Source: JBKEDS01 sp047975545
GTDB taxonomy: Bacteria > Bacteroidota > Bacteroidia > Flavobacteriales > Flavobacteriaceae
NCBI GenBank assembly: GCA_047975545.1
Contig: JBKEDS010000007.1
Coordinates: 35,699 to 99,698 of the forward strand
DNA length: 64,000 nucleotides
Direction of reading: 5' to 3'
Part shown: one piece after another, positions 27,292 to 36,380 of the stretch
Position numbering within the stretch: the first letter of the stretch is position 1
Layout: every line of letters starts with the position of its first letter
Notes under the pieces: model-generated
What the model was told of the DNA's origin: nothing
Databases searched by the model: none
The model's input: only the letters and a program-made list of their open reading frames with translations
Program-made: the position numbers and the translations under genes

Positions 27292-27756
27292 ATGACAAAA
27301 ATCCTGATGGTTTGTTTGGGCAATATTTGTCGTTCGCCATTAGCCGAAGGTATTTTGCGCCAAAAACTCCCCAAGGAGCAATTTGCAATAGACTCGGCCG
27401 GAACAGCTAACTACCATATAGGCCGTTCGCCCGACAGTAGGTCGGTTGCCGTAGCCAAAAAGCATGGTATCGATATTTCAACTTTAAAGGGAAGACAATT
27501 TACGCTATCCGATTTTAACACGTTCGACCATATTTATGTTATGGACGAGTCCAACTACAACAATGTTACCGCTTTGGCAAAAACCAAAACCGACAAAACG
27601 AAGGTGAAACTTATTTTAAACGAAACACATCCTGATAAAAACTTTAGCGTTCCTGACCCCTATTACGGCGGAAGCGAAGGTTTTGAAAATGTTTACAACA
27701 TGTTAAACGAAGCCTGCACCAGTATTGCCAATAAACTAATCAAACAAAATGCTTAA
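27292..27756 (+). CDS. Low-molecular-weight protein tyrosine phosphatase
   Basis: Phosphatase of 154 residues. The catalytic loop C-x5-R is in MVCLGNICRSPLAEG (nucleophile Cys8), and the general-acid loop is VPDPYYGG. In bacteria such enzymes often counter BY-kinases in polysaccharide export, but none is encoded nearby. It lies 12 nt after dnaA and overlaps the methyltransferase gene by 8 nt, so the three genes probably form one transcript. Confidence 0.94.
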   Translation: MTKILMVCLGNICRSPLAEGILRQKLPKEQFAIDSAGTANYHIGRSPDSRSVAVAKKHGIDISTLKGRQFTLSDFNTFDHIYVMDESNYNNVTALAKTKTDKTKVKLILNETHPDKNFSVPDPYYGGSEGFENVYNMLNEACTSIANKLIKQNA

Positions 27757-28462
27757 AACGGGCACTTTATATTTAATACCCACAACGCTTGGCGACAACG
27801 ACCCACTTGAGGTTTTGCCCGCTACCGTTAAGCACATTATAGATAAAACCGAAACGTTTATTGTTGAAAACGACAAGGCCGCACGACGGTTTATAAAACG
27901 TATTTCGCCACAAAAGCCGCAATCGTCGCTACAACTTTTTCACCTAAATAAACATACAAATTTAGATGAACTGCCCGATTTTTTAAAACCCTGCCTAAAC
28001 GGCACAAGCATAGGCTTGCTTTCCGATGCGGGCTGTCCCGGTGTTGCCGACCCCGGTGCCGATATTGTGCAATTGGCGCACCAACACCATATAAAAGTTG
28101 TACCTTTGGTTGGACCTTCGTCTATTTTAATGGCCATGATGAGCTCCGGGATGAACGGCCAACGCTTTGCCTTTAACGGGTATTTGCCCATAGACAAAAA
28201 CGAACGGAAAAACGAGATTAAGCGCTTGGAACGCCTGTCGGCCGAATACAACCAATCGCAAATATTTATTGAAACCCCTTACCGAAACAACAAACTTTTG
28301 GAAGATTTAAGCCAACTATTGGAGCAAAACACTTTAGTTTGCGTAGCTTGCGATATTACCCTACCAACCGAATTTATAAAAACCCAACCCACAAAGGCGT
28401 GGAAAAAAAATATCGTAGACCTTCATAAACGGCCTACGATATTTATTATTCATAAAATGTAA
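27749..28462 (+). CDS. Tetrapyrrole-methylase-family SAM methyltransferase (RsmI-related)
   Basis: Protein of 237 residues in the TP-methylase fold: TLYLIPTTLGDN, the conserved loop GLLSDAGCPGVADPGADIV, then VVPLVGPSSILMAMMSSG and FIETPYRNNKLLEDL. This matches the RsmI branch, which 2'-O-methylates C1402 of 16S rRNA. Bacteroidota commonly carry a second, shorter paralogue of this type, so the exact target is uncertain. It overlaps the phosphatase gene by 8 nt. Confidence 0.85.
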   Translation: MLKTGTLYLIPTTLGDNDPLEVLPATVKHIIDKTETFIVENDKAARRFIKRISPQKPQSSLQLFHLNKHTNLDELPDFLKPCLNGTSIGLLSDAGCPGVADPGADIVQLAHQHHIKVVPLVGPSSILMAMMSSGMNGQRFAFNGYLPIDKNERKNEIKRLERLSAEYNQSQIFIETPYRNNKLLEDLSQLLEQNTLVCVACDITLPTEFIKTQPTKAWKKNIVDLHKRPTIFIIHKM

Positions 28463-28470
28463 TTTCTTGC

Positions 28471-29130
28471 TTAAACAGCTTTTGCCGTTTTATTTGGCTT
28501 CACAAAAGAAGTATCGTACCCCGAAAACCGTTTCATATAATTTTCTATGGTTGTGCCAAAGCCATCGGCAAAATTGTCCAAGCCGTAACTTCTCAGGTAC
28601 TTTTTAACACTTCCGGGGCCCGCCAAATGGGCAGCGGCCAAAATACCGGACTCGGTAACCAATACCCCATTGATTTTTTTGCCTACAAAATTTTTAATGT
28701 CGCGGCGCAATATCCATTTGTTGCGCTCGGCATTGGCAACAAAAGCCCGTTCTTGAAGTTTTGGGCTTTTTAAAAATTGTTCGGTATTTTTTATACCCAA
28801 CATTTCCAAAGTGTTTTTGCCAAATTGGTATTTTCCCAAATACCCAAGGCTACTTACGGTAAAATAGTCGCCTCCGGACTCCTTGAAAGCTACCGCTTCT
28901 TTAAACCCCACAAACGATTTTCCTAAATATGGCGAAAACGTTTTGTTCACATCGTTCGACGCTACGGCACCATCCTTAGTGCCTTCGTCTTGGCTTACAG
29001 TATAATGTAAATCTAAGCCATCGGTTGAGTACTTTCCTAAATTTACCGTTTCGTTGGACGAAAACAGCACAAACACAATAGCGCTTACAGCAAGTGTTGG
29101 CAATAGGAAACTTATAATACTTTTCCTCAT
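28471..29130 (-). CDS. Lysozyme-like (transglycosylase-fold) exported protein
   Basis: Protein of 219 residues with an N-terminal hydrophobic segment (about 5-24), then a lysozyme-like core. FKEAVAFKESGGDY carries the putative catalytic Glu, followed by GYLGKYQFGKNTLEMLG, ESGILAAAHLAGPGSVKKYL and a C-terminal GTTIENYMKRFSGYD. The pattern E(S)-x-GG...GxYQF is shared with lytic-transglycosylase-like domains, so peptidoglycan cleavage is likely but unproven. It is convergent with the methyltransferase gene (8 nt between stops) and followed upstream by a 378-nt gene-free stretch. Confidence 0.7.
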   Translation of the reverse strand: MRKSIISFLLPTLAVSAIVFVLFSSNETVNLGKYSTDGLDLHYTVSQDEGTKDGAVASNDVNKTFSPYLGKSFVGFKEAVAFKESGGDYFTVSSLGYLGKYQFGKNTLEMLGIKNTEQFLKSPKLQERAFVANAERNKWILRRDIKNFVGKKINGVLVTESGILAAAHLAGPGSVKKYLRSYGLDNFADGFGTTIENYMKRFSGYDTSFVKPNKTAKAV

Positions 29131-29508
29131 AACTTTAAATTTTTTCAGCTTTTTTATAAACTAAAAGAGCTTGAAAATTTCAGCTTGCAAAATTAAACAC
29201 TTTTTTAATACCACCAAATATATTTTAAACATATTTTAACTTGTTGTATTTCAGCGAAAAAACACTTATATTCTACTAACAACCCAATTATTAACAGCTT
29301 TTTTTATCAATATAATTGATTGTTTTTTTTAAATTGAAATCTTTTAAGCCTAAAACCAATCCAAAAAGCACATCCAAATTTCACTTCAATTTCGATACAT
29401 ACGAAAAAAGTAAAGCATTTAGATTTTAACGATGAAGAAATTGTTTTGAACTGAAAAACAACTATTAATAAAATATCGCATTAGCGGAATACAGCGCTAC
29501 AAAGCAAA
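29131..29508. other. 378-nt AT-rich gene-free spacer
   Basis: The spacer between the lysozyme-like gene and mltG is very rich in A and T and full of T and A runs. I find no ORF with coding character, no tRNA-like fold and no strong inverted repeat. Short near-repeats of TTCAGCTT occur at 29144-29190. It presumably contains the promoter of the lysozyme-like gene. Confidence 0.5.
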
Positions 29509-30552
29509 CTACCTATTTATCCCCTGCGACGATAAATAACTTTGGTATTCCCGAGCATTTATATTGTGTTGCGTCAAGGTTTTTGCAAACTTATGATACC
29601 CCAAACGCTTGGCATCGGCGGCAAAATATAGGTAATTATGTTTTTCGTAGTTTAACACGGCATCAATAGCCGAAATATCGGGCATGGCAATAAGTCCCGG
29701 CGGCAAGCCCAGGTTTTTATAGGTATTATAGGGCGATTCAATTTCTTTATGCACGTTTAACACCCGCTTTATCACGGTATTTTTGTACTGGGGCAATTGG
29801 TAAGCGGCAAATTTAAGCGTTGGATCGGCTTGCAGGGGCATCCCTATTCGCAACCGGTTTATATAAACGCCAGCTACCCTTGGTTGTTCGCCGGATTGCT
29901 TCGACTCTTCGTAAACAATGGAAGCCAAGGCTATAACCTGGTTTTGCGTTAAATTGATGGCTTTTGCTTTTGCTTTTCTGTCGGCGTTCCAAAACCTGTT
30001 GTATTCCTTCAGCATACGCCCGCAGAACAACTCGGGCGAAGTGTTCCAAAAAAACTCGTAAGTATTGGGCAAATACATGCCCAAGGCCGTAGCGTTGTTA
30101 AATCCGTTTTCGTTTAAAAAAGCGGTGTTCTTCATGCTTTTTAAAAGCGATAGGCTATCGGCTTCAATTTGCGTACTTATCCTTCCCGCCAGTTTTTCCA
30201 ACGAATCCTGATTGTTGAACGATAGCTTTACGGGCAAGTTATTGCTGCGTATGGAATTAACAATATCGTTATTGCTCATGCCTTTTCTTATGGCGTATTT
30301 TCCGGCTTTTATATTGGTCGTGTATTTTTTTTGCTTGGCCAAATCGTCAAACGATTCAATATTTTCCAACAATGGCTCCAATTGCGCCCTAACGTCTTGA
30401 TACGTAGCATTTGTAGGAATGTAAACATAAGCTGTTTCGCTGTTAAAGGCCGTATTGGGCTTGAGCATAACCTTGTAAACAAAATTGGCAAAAAAAGCCG
30501 CGGCCACCAGCCCTAATAGGGCAATAGCGATAAGTATTCGTTTTATATACAT
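29509..30552 (-). CDS. mltG: Endolytic transglycosylase MltG
   Basis: Inner-membrane enzyme that cleaves nascent glycan strands and limits their length. The 347-residue protein has a transmembrane anchor (about 4-24), a LysM-like region, and the YceG catalytic core ALASIVYEESKQSGEQPRVAGVYINRL with Glu in the position of the catalytic residue. It is followed by MPLQADPTLKFA and LPPGLIAMPDISAIDAVLN. I use the ATG at 30552, which follows the GNAT stop by 1 nt; a longer frame upstream reads into the GNAT gene. Third gene of the dapF-GNAT-mltG operon. Confidence 0.94.
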   Translation of the reverse strand: MYIKRILIAIALLGLVAAAFFANFVYKVMLKPNTAFNSETAYVYIPTNATYQDVRAQLEPLLENIESFDDLAKQKKYTTNIKAGKYAIRKGMSNNDIVNSIRSNNLPVKLSFNNQDSLEKLAGRISTQIEADSLSLLKSMKNTAFLNENGFNNATALGMYLPNTYEFFWNTSPELFCGRMLKEYNRFWNADRKAKAKAINLTQNQVIALASIVYEESKQSGEQPRVAGVYINRLRIGMPLQADPTLKFAAYQLPQYKNTVIKRVLNVHKEIESPYNTYKNLGLPPGLIAMPDISAIDAVLNYEKHNYLYFAADAKRLGYHKFAKTLTQHNINAREYQSYLSSQGINR

Positions 30553-30553
30553 T

Positions 30554-31078
30554 TTAATTGTTGATAAGCTGAAACAAATATTCGTTTTTAAACCCTCCAT
30601 TTACGTAGTTCCAATCCTGTTTTAAGCCCACTTGCTTAAACCCCTGATTTGAAAATAGGGCAATACTGGCTGCATTATGTTCGGGAATATTGCAATATAA
30701 CTGGTGAAGCCCCAAATGCGTAAAACTGTAATTTACCAAAAGTTTTAAGGCTTCCCTACCATAGCCTTTTTCCCTGTCGGACTTGTTTTTTACCACAATG
30801 CCTACACCGGCCCGTTTGTTTTTAAAGTCGAAATCGAACAAATCGATAAGCCCCAAGGTTTCGTGGTTTAAATCGCAAATAACAAGGCGTAATTGTTTTG
30901 CCTCGTAAATATCCTTATGCGCCTCTTCCAAATATTGTTTTATAACATATCGCGAAAACGGGGCTTGGGTATTGCTTATTTCCCAAATGGTTTCGTCGTT
31001 TTCGATAGCGTAAACGAACTCCAGATCCCCGGGTTCCAGAGCGCGCAAATATACCTGTTTGCCTTTAAGTGTTATCAT
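30554..31078 (-). CDS. GNAT-family N-acetyltransferase (RimJ/RimL type)
   Basis: Protein of 174 residues with the acetyl-CoA binding pattern: ETLGLIDLFDFDFKNKRAGVGIVV, KSDREKGYGREALKLLVNYSF and NIPEHNAASIALFSNQGFKQVG. This is the RimJ/RimL/SpeG-like branch; the acceptor (protein N terminus, polyamine or other) cannot be told. Its ATG overlaps the dapF stop by 4 nt (ATGA) and mltG starts 1 nt after its stop, so it is tightly coupled to cell-wall genes. Confidence 0.9.
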   Translation of the reverse strand: MITLKGKQVYLRALEPGDLEFVYAIENDETIWEISNTQAPFSRYVIKQYLEEAHKDIYEAKQLRLVICDLNHETLGLIDLFDFDFKNKRAGVGIVVKNKSDREKGYGREALKLLVNYSFTHLGLHQLYCNIPEHNAASIALFSNQGFKQVGLKQDWNYVNGGFKNEYLFQLINN

Positions 31079-31848
31079 ATACTGCCTTTATAAACAAATG
31101 TTGCGGGACCAATTAGCCTAACGTTTTTATAAGCGCCGTTTTCAACCTCGAATGCCACTTGGAGCGTTCCACCCTGCACGTTTAAATTTACCAAACTACT
31201 ATTGGTTTCGCCCAAGGCGTACATGGCCAGGGCTACTGCCGTAACGCCCGTACCGCACGACAGGGTTTCATCTTCCACTCCACGCTCGTAAGTGCGTACC
31301 CTAAAGGTTTTGTTATCTATTTTTTTAACAAAGTTTACGTTAGTACCGGATTGGTTATAGGGCGCACCATACCTTATTTTGGCGCCTTCATTTTTTATGT
31401 CGAATTTCTCAATATTATCTTCAAACTGCACGTGGTGCGGCGAACCCGTGTTTAAAAACACGTGATTTTTGTGCTTTTCAACTTTATTAACATCCTGCAT
31501 TTGTAGGTTAACCACGCCATTGCTTATAGTAGCATGGTGAACACCATCTACGGCCTGAAAAACCGCTTGGCCCGAAATAACGCCCAAATCCTTGGCAAAG
31601 GCCACGAGGCAACGCCCACCGTTTCCGCACATGGTGCTTTCGTTTCCATCGGAATTGTAGTATACCATTTTAAAATCGAGTTCGGGGTGGTTTTCCAAAA
31701 GAATAAGCCCATCGGCCCCTATGCCAAATCGGCGGTCGCATAAAAAAGCAACGTGTTTGGTATCTTTTTTGTTGAATGTTTGCAGACGATTATCAATCAT
31801 CACAAAATCATTCCCTGTTCCTTGGTATTTAAAAAAATCTTGCTGCAT
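31075..31848 (-). CDS. dapF: Diaminopimelate epimerase
   Basis: Converts LL- to meso-diaminopimelate for peptidoglycan and lysine. The 257-residue protein has the two catalytic cysteines: Cys74 in STMCGNGGRC and Cys198 in ETLSCGTGVTA. The N terminus is FFKYQGTGNDFVMID as in the family. First gene of the dapF-GNAT-mltG operon; a TATATTTG -7 box is 9 nt upstream. Confidence 0.97.
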   Translation of the reverse strand: MQQDFFKYQGTGNDFVMIDNRLQTFNKKDTKHVAFLCDRRFGIGADGLILLENHPELDFKMVYYNSDGNESTMCGNGGRCLVAFAKDLGVISGQAVFQAVDGVHHATISNGVVNLQMQDVNKVEKHKNHVFLNTGSPHHVQFEDNIEKFDIKNEGAKIRYGAPYNQSGTNVNFVKKIDNKTFRVRTYERGVEDETLSCGTGVTAVALAMYALGETNSSLVNLNVQGGTLQVAFEVENGAYKNVRLIGPATFVYKGSI

Positions 31849-31856
31849 AAGTAATG

Positions 31857-31864
31857 CAAATATA
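31857..31864 (-). promoter_or_regulatory. Candidate -7 box for dapF-GNAT-mltG
   Basis: TATATTTG on the minus strand matches TAnnTTTG and lies 8 nt before the dapF start, implying a very short leader. No clear TTG at 17-23 nt upstream. Confidence 0.35.
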
Positions 31865-32042
31865 TGAAGTTTTTTGTATGTTAAACAGGCGTTAAACTAA
31901 GCGTTAAAAATAGTTAAAACAAAAATAGGCATTCAATAATTAATTAATTTTGAACGTTTTTAATTCATGTTTTTAACTATTAAAATATGAATTTCATTAA
32001 AAATATTCATTTTAACCAGTAATAAAATAAATATATTAACAC

Positions 32043-33455
32043 ATGAAGAAGATTTTATCTTTAGTTTTAGTTTCCGTTTTGGGCGGAATTATAACTTTGG
32101 GCGCCTATAAACTCTTTTTAGAACCCAAATCCGAAATTGTGGCCGTAGCCGAAACATCGCCTGCATTTTTACCAACCAACCACACCGTTGCCAACACCAC
32201 CTTAAACCATTTAAACGATGCGCCGGACTTTACCGTTGCCGCCGAAAATGCCGTTAATGCCGTAGTACACGTTAAAAACGTAACCATAAGCAAGGGCCAA
32301 ATGACCTTTGAGGATTTGTTTTTCGGGCGAAGTACCCAACGTGCACAAATGGGTACCGGTTCGGGCGTTATTATAAATGCCGACGGTTATATTGTAACCA
32401 ACAATCACGTAATTAGCAACTCGGAGCAACTATCGGTTACCCTTAACAACAACAAAACCTATGAGGCAAAAATTATCGGCACCGACCCCAATACCGATAT
32501 TGCCCTAATTAAAATTGATGCCGACGAAGCCCTGCCATACGTTACTTTTTCCGATTCCGACCAAGTAAAAATTGGCGAATGGGTATTGGCCGTTGGCAAT
32601 CCGTTTAACCTAACCTCGACCGTAACGGCCGGGATTATAAGCGCAAAAGGCCGGGATTTATCGGGCACGAGCGCACAATCGTTCCTTCAAACCGATGCCG
32701 CCGTAAACCCCGGAAATTCGGGCGGCGCCTTAGTAAACACCAACGGCGAGCTTATTGGTATAAATACCGCCATTTCGTCGCAAACAGGGTCGTATATTGG
32801 TTATTCGTTTGCCGTGCCCAGTAATATTGCCCGTAGGGTTATCGAAGATATTATGGAATACGGCAACGTACAAAATGGTATTTTGGGCATTTCGGGTGGC
32901 GCTTTAGATAGTAAAGTTGCCGAAAAACTGAATATTAACGAAACCGAAGGTATTTACGTAGCTAATGTAGTTGAAGATTCGGGCGCCGAAAAAGCAGGCC
33001 TTGTTGAAGGCGATGTTATTAAGGAAATAGATAATATTAAAGTTTCGAAATTTTCAGACCTAACCGGACACCTAAACGCCAAACGCATTGGCGATGTGGT
33101 AGACTTAACGGTTTTAAAAACCAATGGCAACCTAAAAACCGTAAAAGTAACCCTAACCAAAAACGAAACCCTTACCCTACCCGTTTTTGGTACGGTAAAG
33201 AATGCAAAAAAAGAAGACCTTAAAAAACTAAACGCGCCCAACGGTGTTAAAATAACCGAATTAAATAACGAATACGAAGAATACTGGACAAAAAACGGTG
33301 TTGAAAAAGGAGCGATAATAACCACCGTTAACGATGTTAAAATAAATACCGTGGACGATTTAAAAGATGTGCTTGCAAACCGATCGTCGTACGAACCTCT
33401 TAGAATAGAGCTGATTAATACCAAAGGCGAAAAGGAGCGCTATAATTTTAGGTAG
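32043..33455 (+). CDS. Periplasmic serine protease of the HtrA/Do family
   Basis: Envelope quality-control protease of 470 residues. It has an N-terminal signal/anchor (4-24), then a trypsin-like domain with triad His122 (VTNNHVIS), Asp152 (NTDIALIK) and Ser226 (VNPGNSGGAL). Two PDZ domains follow (about 270-370 and 380-470; NGILGISGGAL, EGIYVANVVEDSGAEKAGL). Known HtrA proteins degrade or chaperone misfolded envelope proteins. It is a single gene with a terminator downstream and a 194-nt AT-rich spacer upstream, which contains a TAATTTTG box at 31945-31952. Confidence 0.95.
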   Translation: MKKILSLVLVSVLGGIITLGAYKLFLEPKSEIVAVAETSPAFLPTNHTVANTTLNHLNDAPDFTVAAENAVNAVVHVKNVTISKGQMTFEDLFFGRSTQRAQMGTGSGVIINADGYIVTNNHVISNSEQLSVTLNNNKTYEAKIIGTDPNTDIALIKIDADEALPYVTFSDSDQVKIGEWVLAVGNPFNLTSTVTAGIISAKGRDLSGTSAQSFLQTDAAVNPGNSGGALVNTNGELIGINTAISSQTGSYIGYSFAVPSNIARRVIEDIMEYGNVQNGILGISGGALDSKVAEKLNINETEGIYVANVVEDSGAEKAGLVEGDVIKEIDNIKVSKFSDLTGHLNAKRIGDVVDLTVLKTNGNLKTVKVTLTKNETLTLPVFGTVKNAKKEDLKKLNAPNGVKITELNNEYEEYWTKNGVEKGAIITTVNDVKINTVDDLKDVLANRSSYEPLRIELINTKGEKERYNFR

Positions 33456-33494
33456 CAAAACATCTAAAATTATTATTTAATTCGTATATTATAT

Positions 33495-33517
33495 GCCTCA
33501 CTTTGGTGGGGCTTTTT
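33495..33517 (+). terminator. Terminator after the HtrA protease
   Basis: GCCTCAC/GTGGGGC stem (33495-33501 with 33506-33512, one G-T pair), 4-nt loop, then TTTTT. It is 39 nt after the stop codon. Confidence 0.8.
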
Positions 33518-33561
33518 AATATTTTTAAATTAGCACCCAAATTAAAATTCCTCCAAGAAAA

Positions 33562-34167
33562 ATGGCAAACATTAAATATTTCTACTTTATTATTTTCGTC
33601 ATATCGTTAAATACATTTTCGCAAACCGGCGCAACTGAGGAAACCAGTGAGCTTTCGTTAAATAGCGGTACGATAAGCAATCAATTTGAATATATCATCC
33701 AACGCTCCAACAACTACCAAGATTTTAAGGTTGTAAAAAAAACATGGCTTAGCACCCTAAAAGCGCATACCTTGGATTCCTTAAGTGCGGTGCACAAATT
33801 GTTAACCGATACGGAAGCCATAGTAAACAACCAAAACAACGAAATAACCGATTTAAAACTTAAACTATCCAATACCGAACAAACTTTAGCCAATACCAAT
33901 CAAGAAAAAGACAGTATGTCGCTTTTTGGCCTACAACTAAGCAAAACGAACTATAATATTTTAATGTGGTGCTTAATTGGTATTTTATTAGTGCTTTTAT
34001 TGTTTTTTATCTACAAATTTAAAAGCAGTAATACCATAACCCAAGAAGCAAAAAAAGCCCTAACCGCAACTGAAGAAGAATTTGAGGAACACCGCCGTGT
34101 AGCTCTTGAACGCGAGCAGAAAGTACGCCGCCAACTTCAGGACGAAATTAATAAGCATAAAAAGTAA
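33562..34167 (+). CDS. Coiled-coil membrane protein of unknown function
   Basis: Exported protein of 201 residues. It has a signal peptide (MANIKYFYFIIFVISLNTFS), then a heptad-like stretch ending EIKLKLSNTEQTLANTNQEK-type (here about 85-125) and one transmembrane helix (about 133-151, YNILMWCLIGILLVLLLFFI). A long charged cytoplasmic coiled coil follows, rich in E, R and K (AKKALTATEEEFEEHRRVAL onward). Homologues are sometimes labelled tRNA (guanine-N1)-methyltransferase in databases; nothing in this sequence supports that. The function is unknown. The DegP terminator separates it from the protease. Confidence 0.75.
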   Translation: MANIKYFYFIIFVISLNTFSQTGATEETSELSLNSGTISNQFEYIIQRSNNYQDFKVVKKTWLSTLKAHTLDSLSAVHKLLTDTEAIVNNQNNEITDLKLKLSNTEQTLANTNQEKDSMSLFGLQLSKTNYNILMWCLIGILLVLLLFFIYKFKSSNTITQEAKKALTATEEEFEEHRRVALEREQKVRRQLQDEINKHKK

Positions 34168-34197
34168 AATCCATTTCTACCTTAAAACCAGCCAGCG

Positions 34198-34932
34198 CTA
34201 CAAAACCCCTAATTGTTTTAACACATCCTCCTTATAGGTTTCACCAATGGGGATTTGGATATTGTTTACAATGAGCTTTGTTTTTTGCAGCGTTTTTATA
34301 AAGTTTACGTTTACCGCATACGATCGGTGTACCCTTATAAACTGGGCCTCAGGCAGCTTATCTAATATATCTTTAAAACTGGACAAGGTTAAAATAGCTT
34401 TATCGCTGTTTGGTTTGGCGTAAATTTTCATATAATCCTTCAAACCTTGTACATATACAATATCTTCAATGTTTATTTTAATGTTTTCGTATTCGGATTT
34501 TACGAAAATAAAGTTGTTTTGGAGCGGTATTTTGGTTGGAAACAATATTTTTTCATCTTTAACAATCATACTATTTTCCAGTTCGTATTTTTCTTTGGCC
34601 CGCAACACCGCTTTTAAAAATCGGTGAAACGGTATGGGTTTTACCAAATAATCGGTAGCGTTTAAATTAAAACCATCCAATGCGTATTGCGGATAGGCCG
34701 TAGTAAAAATAAACTGGGGAATGCTATCTACGGTTTTAACCAAATCTATCCCCGTTAAGTTGGGCATTTCAATATCCAAAAAAACCAAATCGATTTTATG
34801 CTTGTTTATTTGTACAATGGCTTCTAAGGGATTGGTGCATTTTGCCACGATTTCAAGTTGTGGGACTTGTTTAACGTAAGCCTCAATTACGTTTATTGCC
34901 AAAGGTTCATCGTCTATTACAATACACTTCAT
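34198..34932 (-). CDS. LytTR-type response regulator
   Basis: Response regulator of 244 residues. The receiver domain has phospho-acceptor Asp53 in LVFLDIEMPNLTGIDL and the conserved Lys in YLVKPIPFHRFLKAV. The C-terminal LytTR DNA-binding domain (about 145-244) shows NFIFVKSEYENIKINIEDIVYVQGLKDYMKIY and FIRVHRSYAVNVNFI. The start is the ATG at 34932 (MKCIVIDDEPLAI); a longer open frame reads back into the kinase gene. It overlaps the kinase stop by 1 nt (ATGA context) and is last in the Kelch-DUF4907-kinase-regulator run. LytTR proteins bind pairs of short direct repeats about 21 bp apart. Confidence 0.93.
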   Translation of the reverse strand: MKCIVIDDEPLAINVIEAYVKQVPQLEIVAKCTNPLEAIVQINKHKIDLVFLDIEMPNLTGIDLVKTVDSIPQFIFTTAYPQYALDGFNLNATDYLVKPIPFHRFLKAVLRAKEKYELENSMIVKDEKILFPTKIPLQNNFIFVKSEYENIKINIEDIVYVQGLKDYMKIYAKPNSDKAILTLSSFKDILDKLPEAQFIRVHRSYAVNVNFIKTLQKTKLIVNNIQIPIGETYKEDVLKQLGVL

Positions 34933-35960
34933 CAACTCAATTTTAAAATTAAATCTACCGTAAATTTGTTGTTGAAATCGCCAACAGTTAACGCATGTTT
35001 GTTCGGGTACAAAAGCTCCAACCGTTCCTTTGTGTTTTTTAGACCTATACCTGAATTGGCCGCATTTTCCTTTTTTCTCCCTATTAGGTTTGTGCACTTA
35101 AAATGAAGTTCGCTTTCACTTACGTTAATTTCTATTTTAACTTCTGTATGTCCCTTAAAATCGGTGCCATACTTAAATGCGTTTTCAATAAACGAAATAA
35201 GCAACAAGGGTTTTATTTTTTGGTTGGCTACATGGCCGTGTATATTAAGGGTTACATTTTCGTTGTTTGCAATGCGTAGGCGTTGTAACTTTAAATAATT
35301 TTGAACGTAATCCAACTCTTTTTCCAAAGGCACATAAGTATTATTGGTTTCGTAAAGCATATACCGCATGAGTTCAGACAGTGTGATAACGGCTTCGGGG
35401 GCATCGTTGGATTTTTGGGTAGTTAAAGCATAAATACTGTTTAGCGAATTGAACAAAAAATGGGGGTTTAATTGATGTTTTAAGTAATGAAGCTCGGTTG
35501 ATGATTTTTGCACCTCGATTTCTTTTTTCTTTCTATCGTTTTTGTACCACTCGCCATACAACCGCAATGCCGTTCCGGTTGCCACCAGCAAAACATTAAA
35601 AACAAAAGGGCCCAATATTCGAAAGTTTACAATGGGCTTTGGGTTTATTTCCGGCATTGGTGGCGGAAAACCGTGGTCGGGCTTAGCTTCAAGCGGAAAT
35701 TCGGTAAACAAATACGTTGACATTAACAACAAGGCAATTACCACCAAAACATATATTACGGTGTGCTTTTTTAACAGCAGCCATGGAACCAAATAAAAAT
35801 AATTGATATAAAAAAGCGCCATAGTTCCAAATAACAGGAATGCCGTATGTTTAATTAAATTTGAGGCTTCTATATGGGGCCGCATTAAATTAAGCACAAT
35901 AAAAATGGCCCAGATGGCAATATGTAACAGGATTTGCTTGTATTTTATTGAACTTTCCAT
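34932..35960 (-). CDS. LytS/YehU-like sensor histidine kinase
   Basis: Membrane kinase of 342 residues partnering the adjacent LytTR regulator. Four transmembrane helices (about 10-26, 38-58, 67-85, 113-133) are joined by short loops; one loop (88-110) is Pro-rich. The His_kinase domain has phospho-acceptor His167 in LKHQLNPHFLFNSLNSIYAL. The degenerate ATPase domain has FIENAFKYGTDF and NSGIGLKNTKERL. With so little periplasmic sequence it probably senses a membrane-borne signal or partner. It starts 3 nt after the DUF4907 stop. Confidence 0.92.
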   Translation of the reverse strand: MESSIKYKQILLHIAIWAIFIVLNLMRPHIEASNLIKHTAFLLFGTMALFYINYFYLVPWLLLKKHTVIYVLVVIALLLMSTYLFTEFPLEAKPDHGFPPPMPEINPKPIVNFRILGPFVFNVLLVATGTALRLYGEWYKNDRKKKEIEVQKSSTELHYLKHQLNPHFLFNSLNSIYALTTQKSNDAPEAVITLSELMRYMLYETNNTYVPLEKELDYVQNYLKLQRLRIANNENVTLNIHGHVANQKIKPLLLISFIENAFKYGTDFKGHTEVKIEINVSESELHFKCTNLIGRKKENAANSGIGLKNTKERLELLYPNKHALTVGDFNNKFTVDLILKLS

Positions 35961-35963
35961 TGC

Positions 35964-36296
35964 CTACCAATCGCTACTCAACTGAATTTTCAATTGTTTT
36001 AATTCTTCCAATGTTACTTTTGGGTTTTCTTTTCGTTTTATTTTTTCGGCCACCAGATTACCTACTTTTTGGGCATCGGCGGCTTTAAAAAAGGCCATCT
36101 GACTTTCGATTGCGGGGATATGTTCTTGCTTAATTAAACTTTTGCCGCGATAAGAAACCGTATAGCCAAATCCGCCTTCAACTTGAATAACATCCGTTTT
36201 TAACGTGCTGGCATTGCTATAACTATTAAAAGTTATCAAAGTGCCAATGCCTATAATAAGGACAGCACACACTATTTTTTTTGTTTTAACCTTCAT
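35964..36296 (-). CDS. DUF4907 family small envelope protein
   Basis: Small protein of 110 residues. It has a signal-anchor-like N terminus (MKVKTKKIVCAVLIIGIGTL), then the DUF4907 core GFGYTVSYRGKSLIKQEHIPA and MAFFKAADAQKVGNLVAEKI, ending KVTLEELKQLKIQ. I recognise it as the DUF4907 family, which tends to neighbour Kelch-repeat proteins in Flavobacteria; no function is known to me. I use the ATG at 36296 rather than an upstream one that extends into a hairpin. The kinase gene starts 3 nt after its stop. Confidence 0.75.
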   Translation of the reverse strand: MKVKTKKIVCAVLIIGIGTLITFNSYSNASTLKTDVIQVEGGFGYTVSYRGKSLIKQEHIPAIESQMAFFKAADAQKVGNLVAEKIKRKENPKVTLEELKQLKIQLSSDW

Positions 36297-36317
36297 AATT
36301 ACCAAGAATAGCAAAAC

Positions 36318-36357
36318 CAAGGCAATTGCACATTTGTTTTACAATGACATTGCCTTG
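36318..36357 (-). terminator. Inverted repeat between Kelch and DUF4907 genes
   Basis: Perfect 9-bp stem CAAGGCAAT/ATTGCCTTG (36318-36326 with 36349-36357), 22-nt loop, followed on the minus strand by GTTTTG. It could be a weak terminator that lowers expression of the downstream DUF4907-kinase-regulator genes relative to the Kelch gene. Confidence 0.4.
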
Positions 36358-36380
36358 ATTTATACCGTTCTGCTTTAAAA

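Noticed and set aside
33562..34167. tRNA (guanine-N1)-methyltransferase label for the coiled-coil protein
   Set aside because: No SPOUT or other methyltransferase motif; the true trmD is at 40228-40905.
34933..35097. 55-residue extension of the LytTR regulator
   Set aside because: It lies wholly inside the kinase gene; the receiver domain begins at the ATG at 34932.
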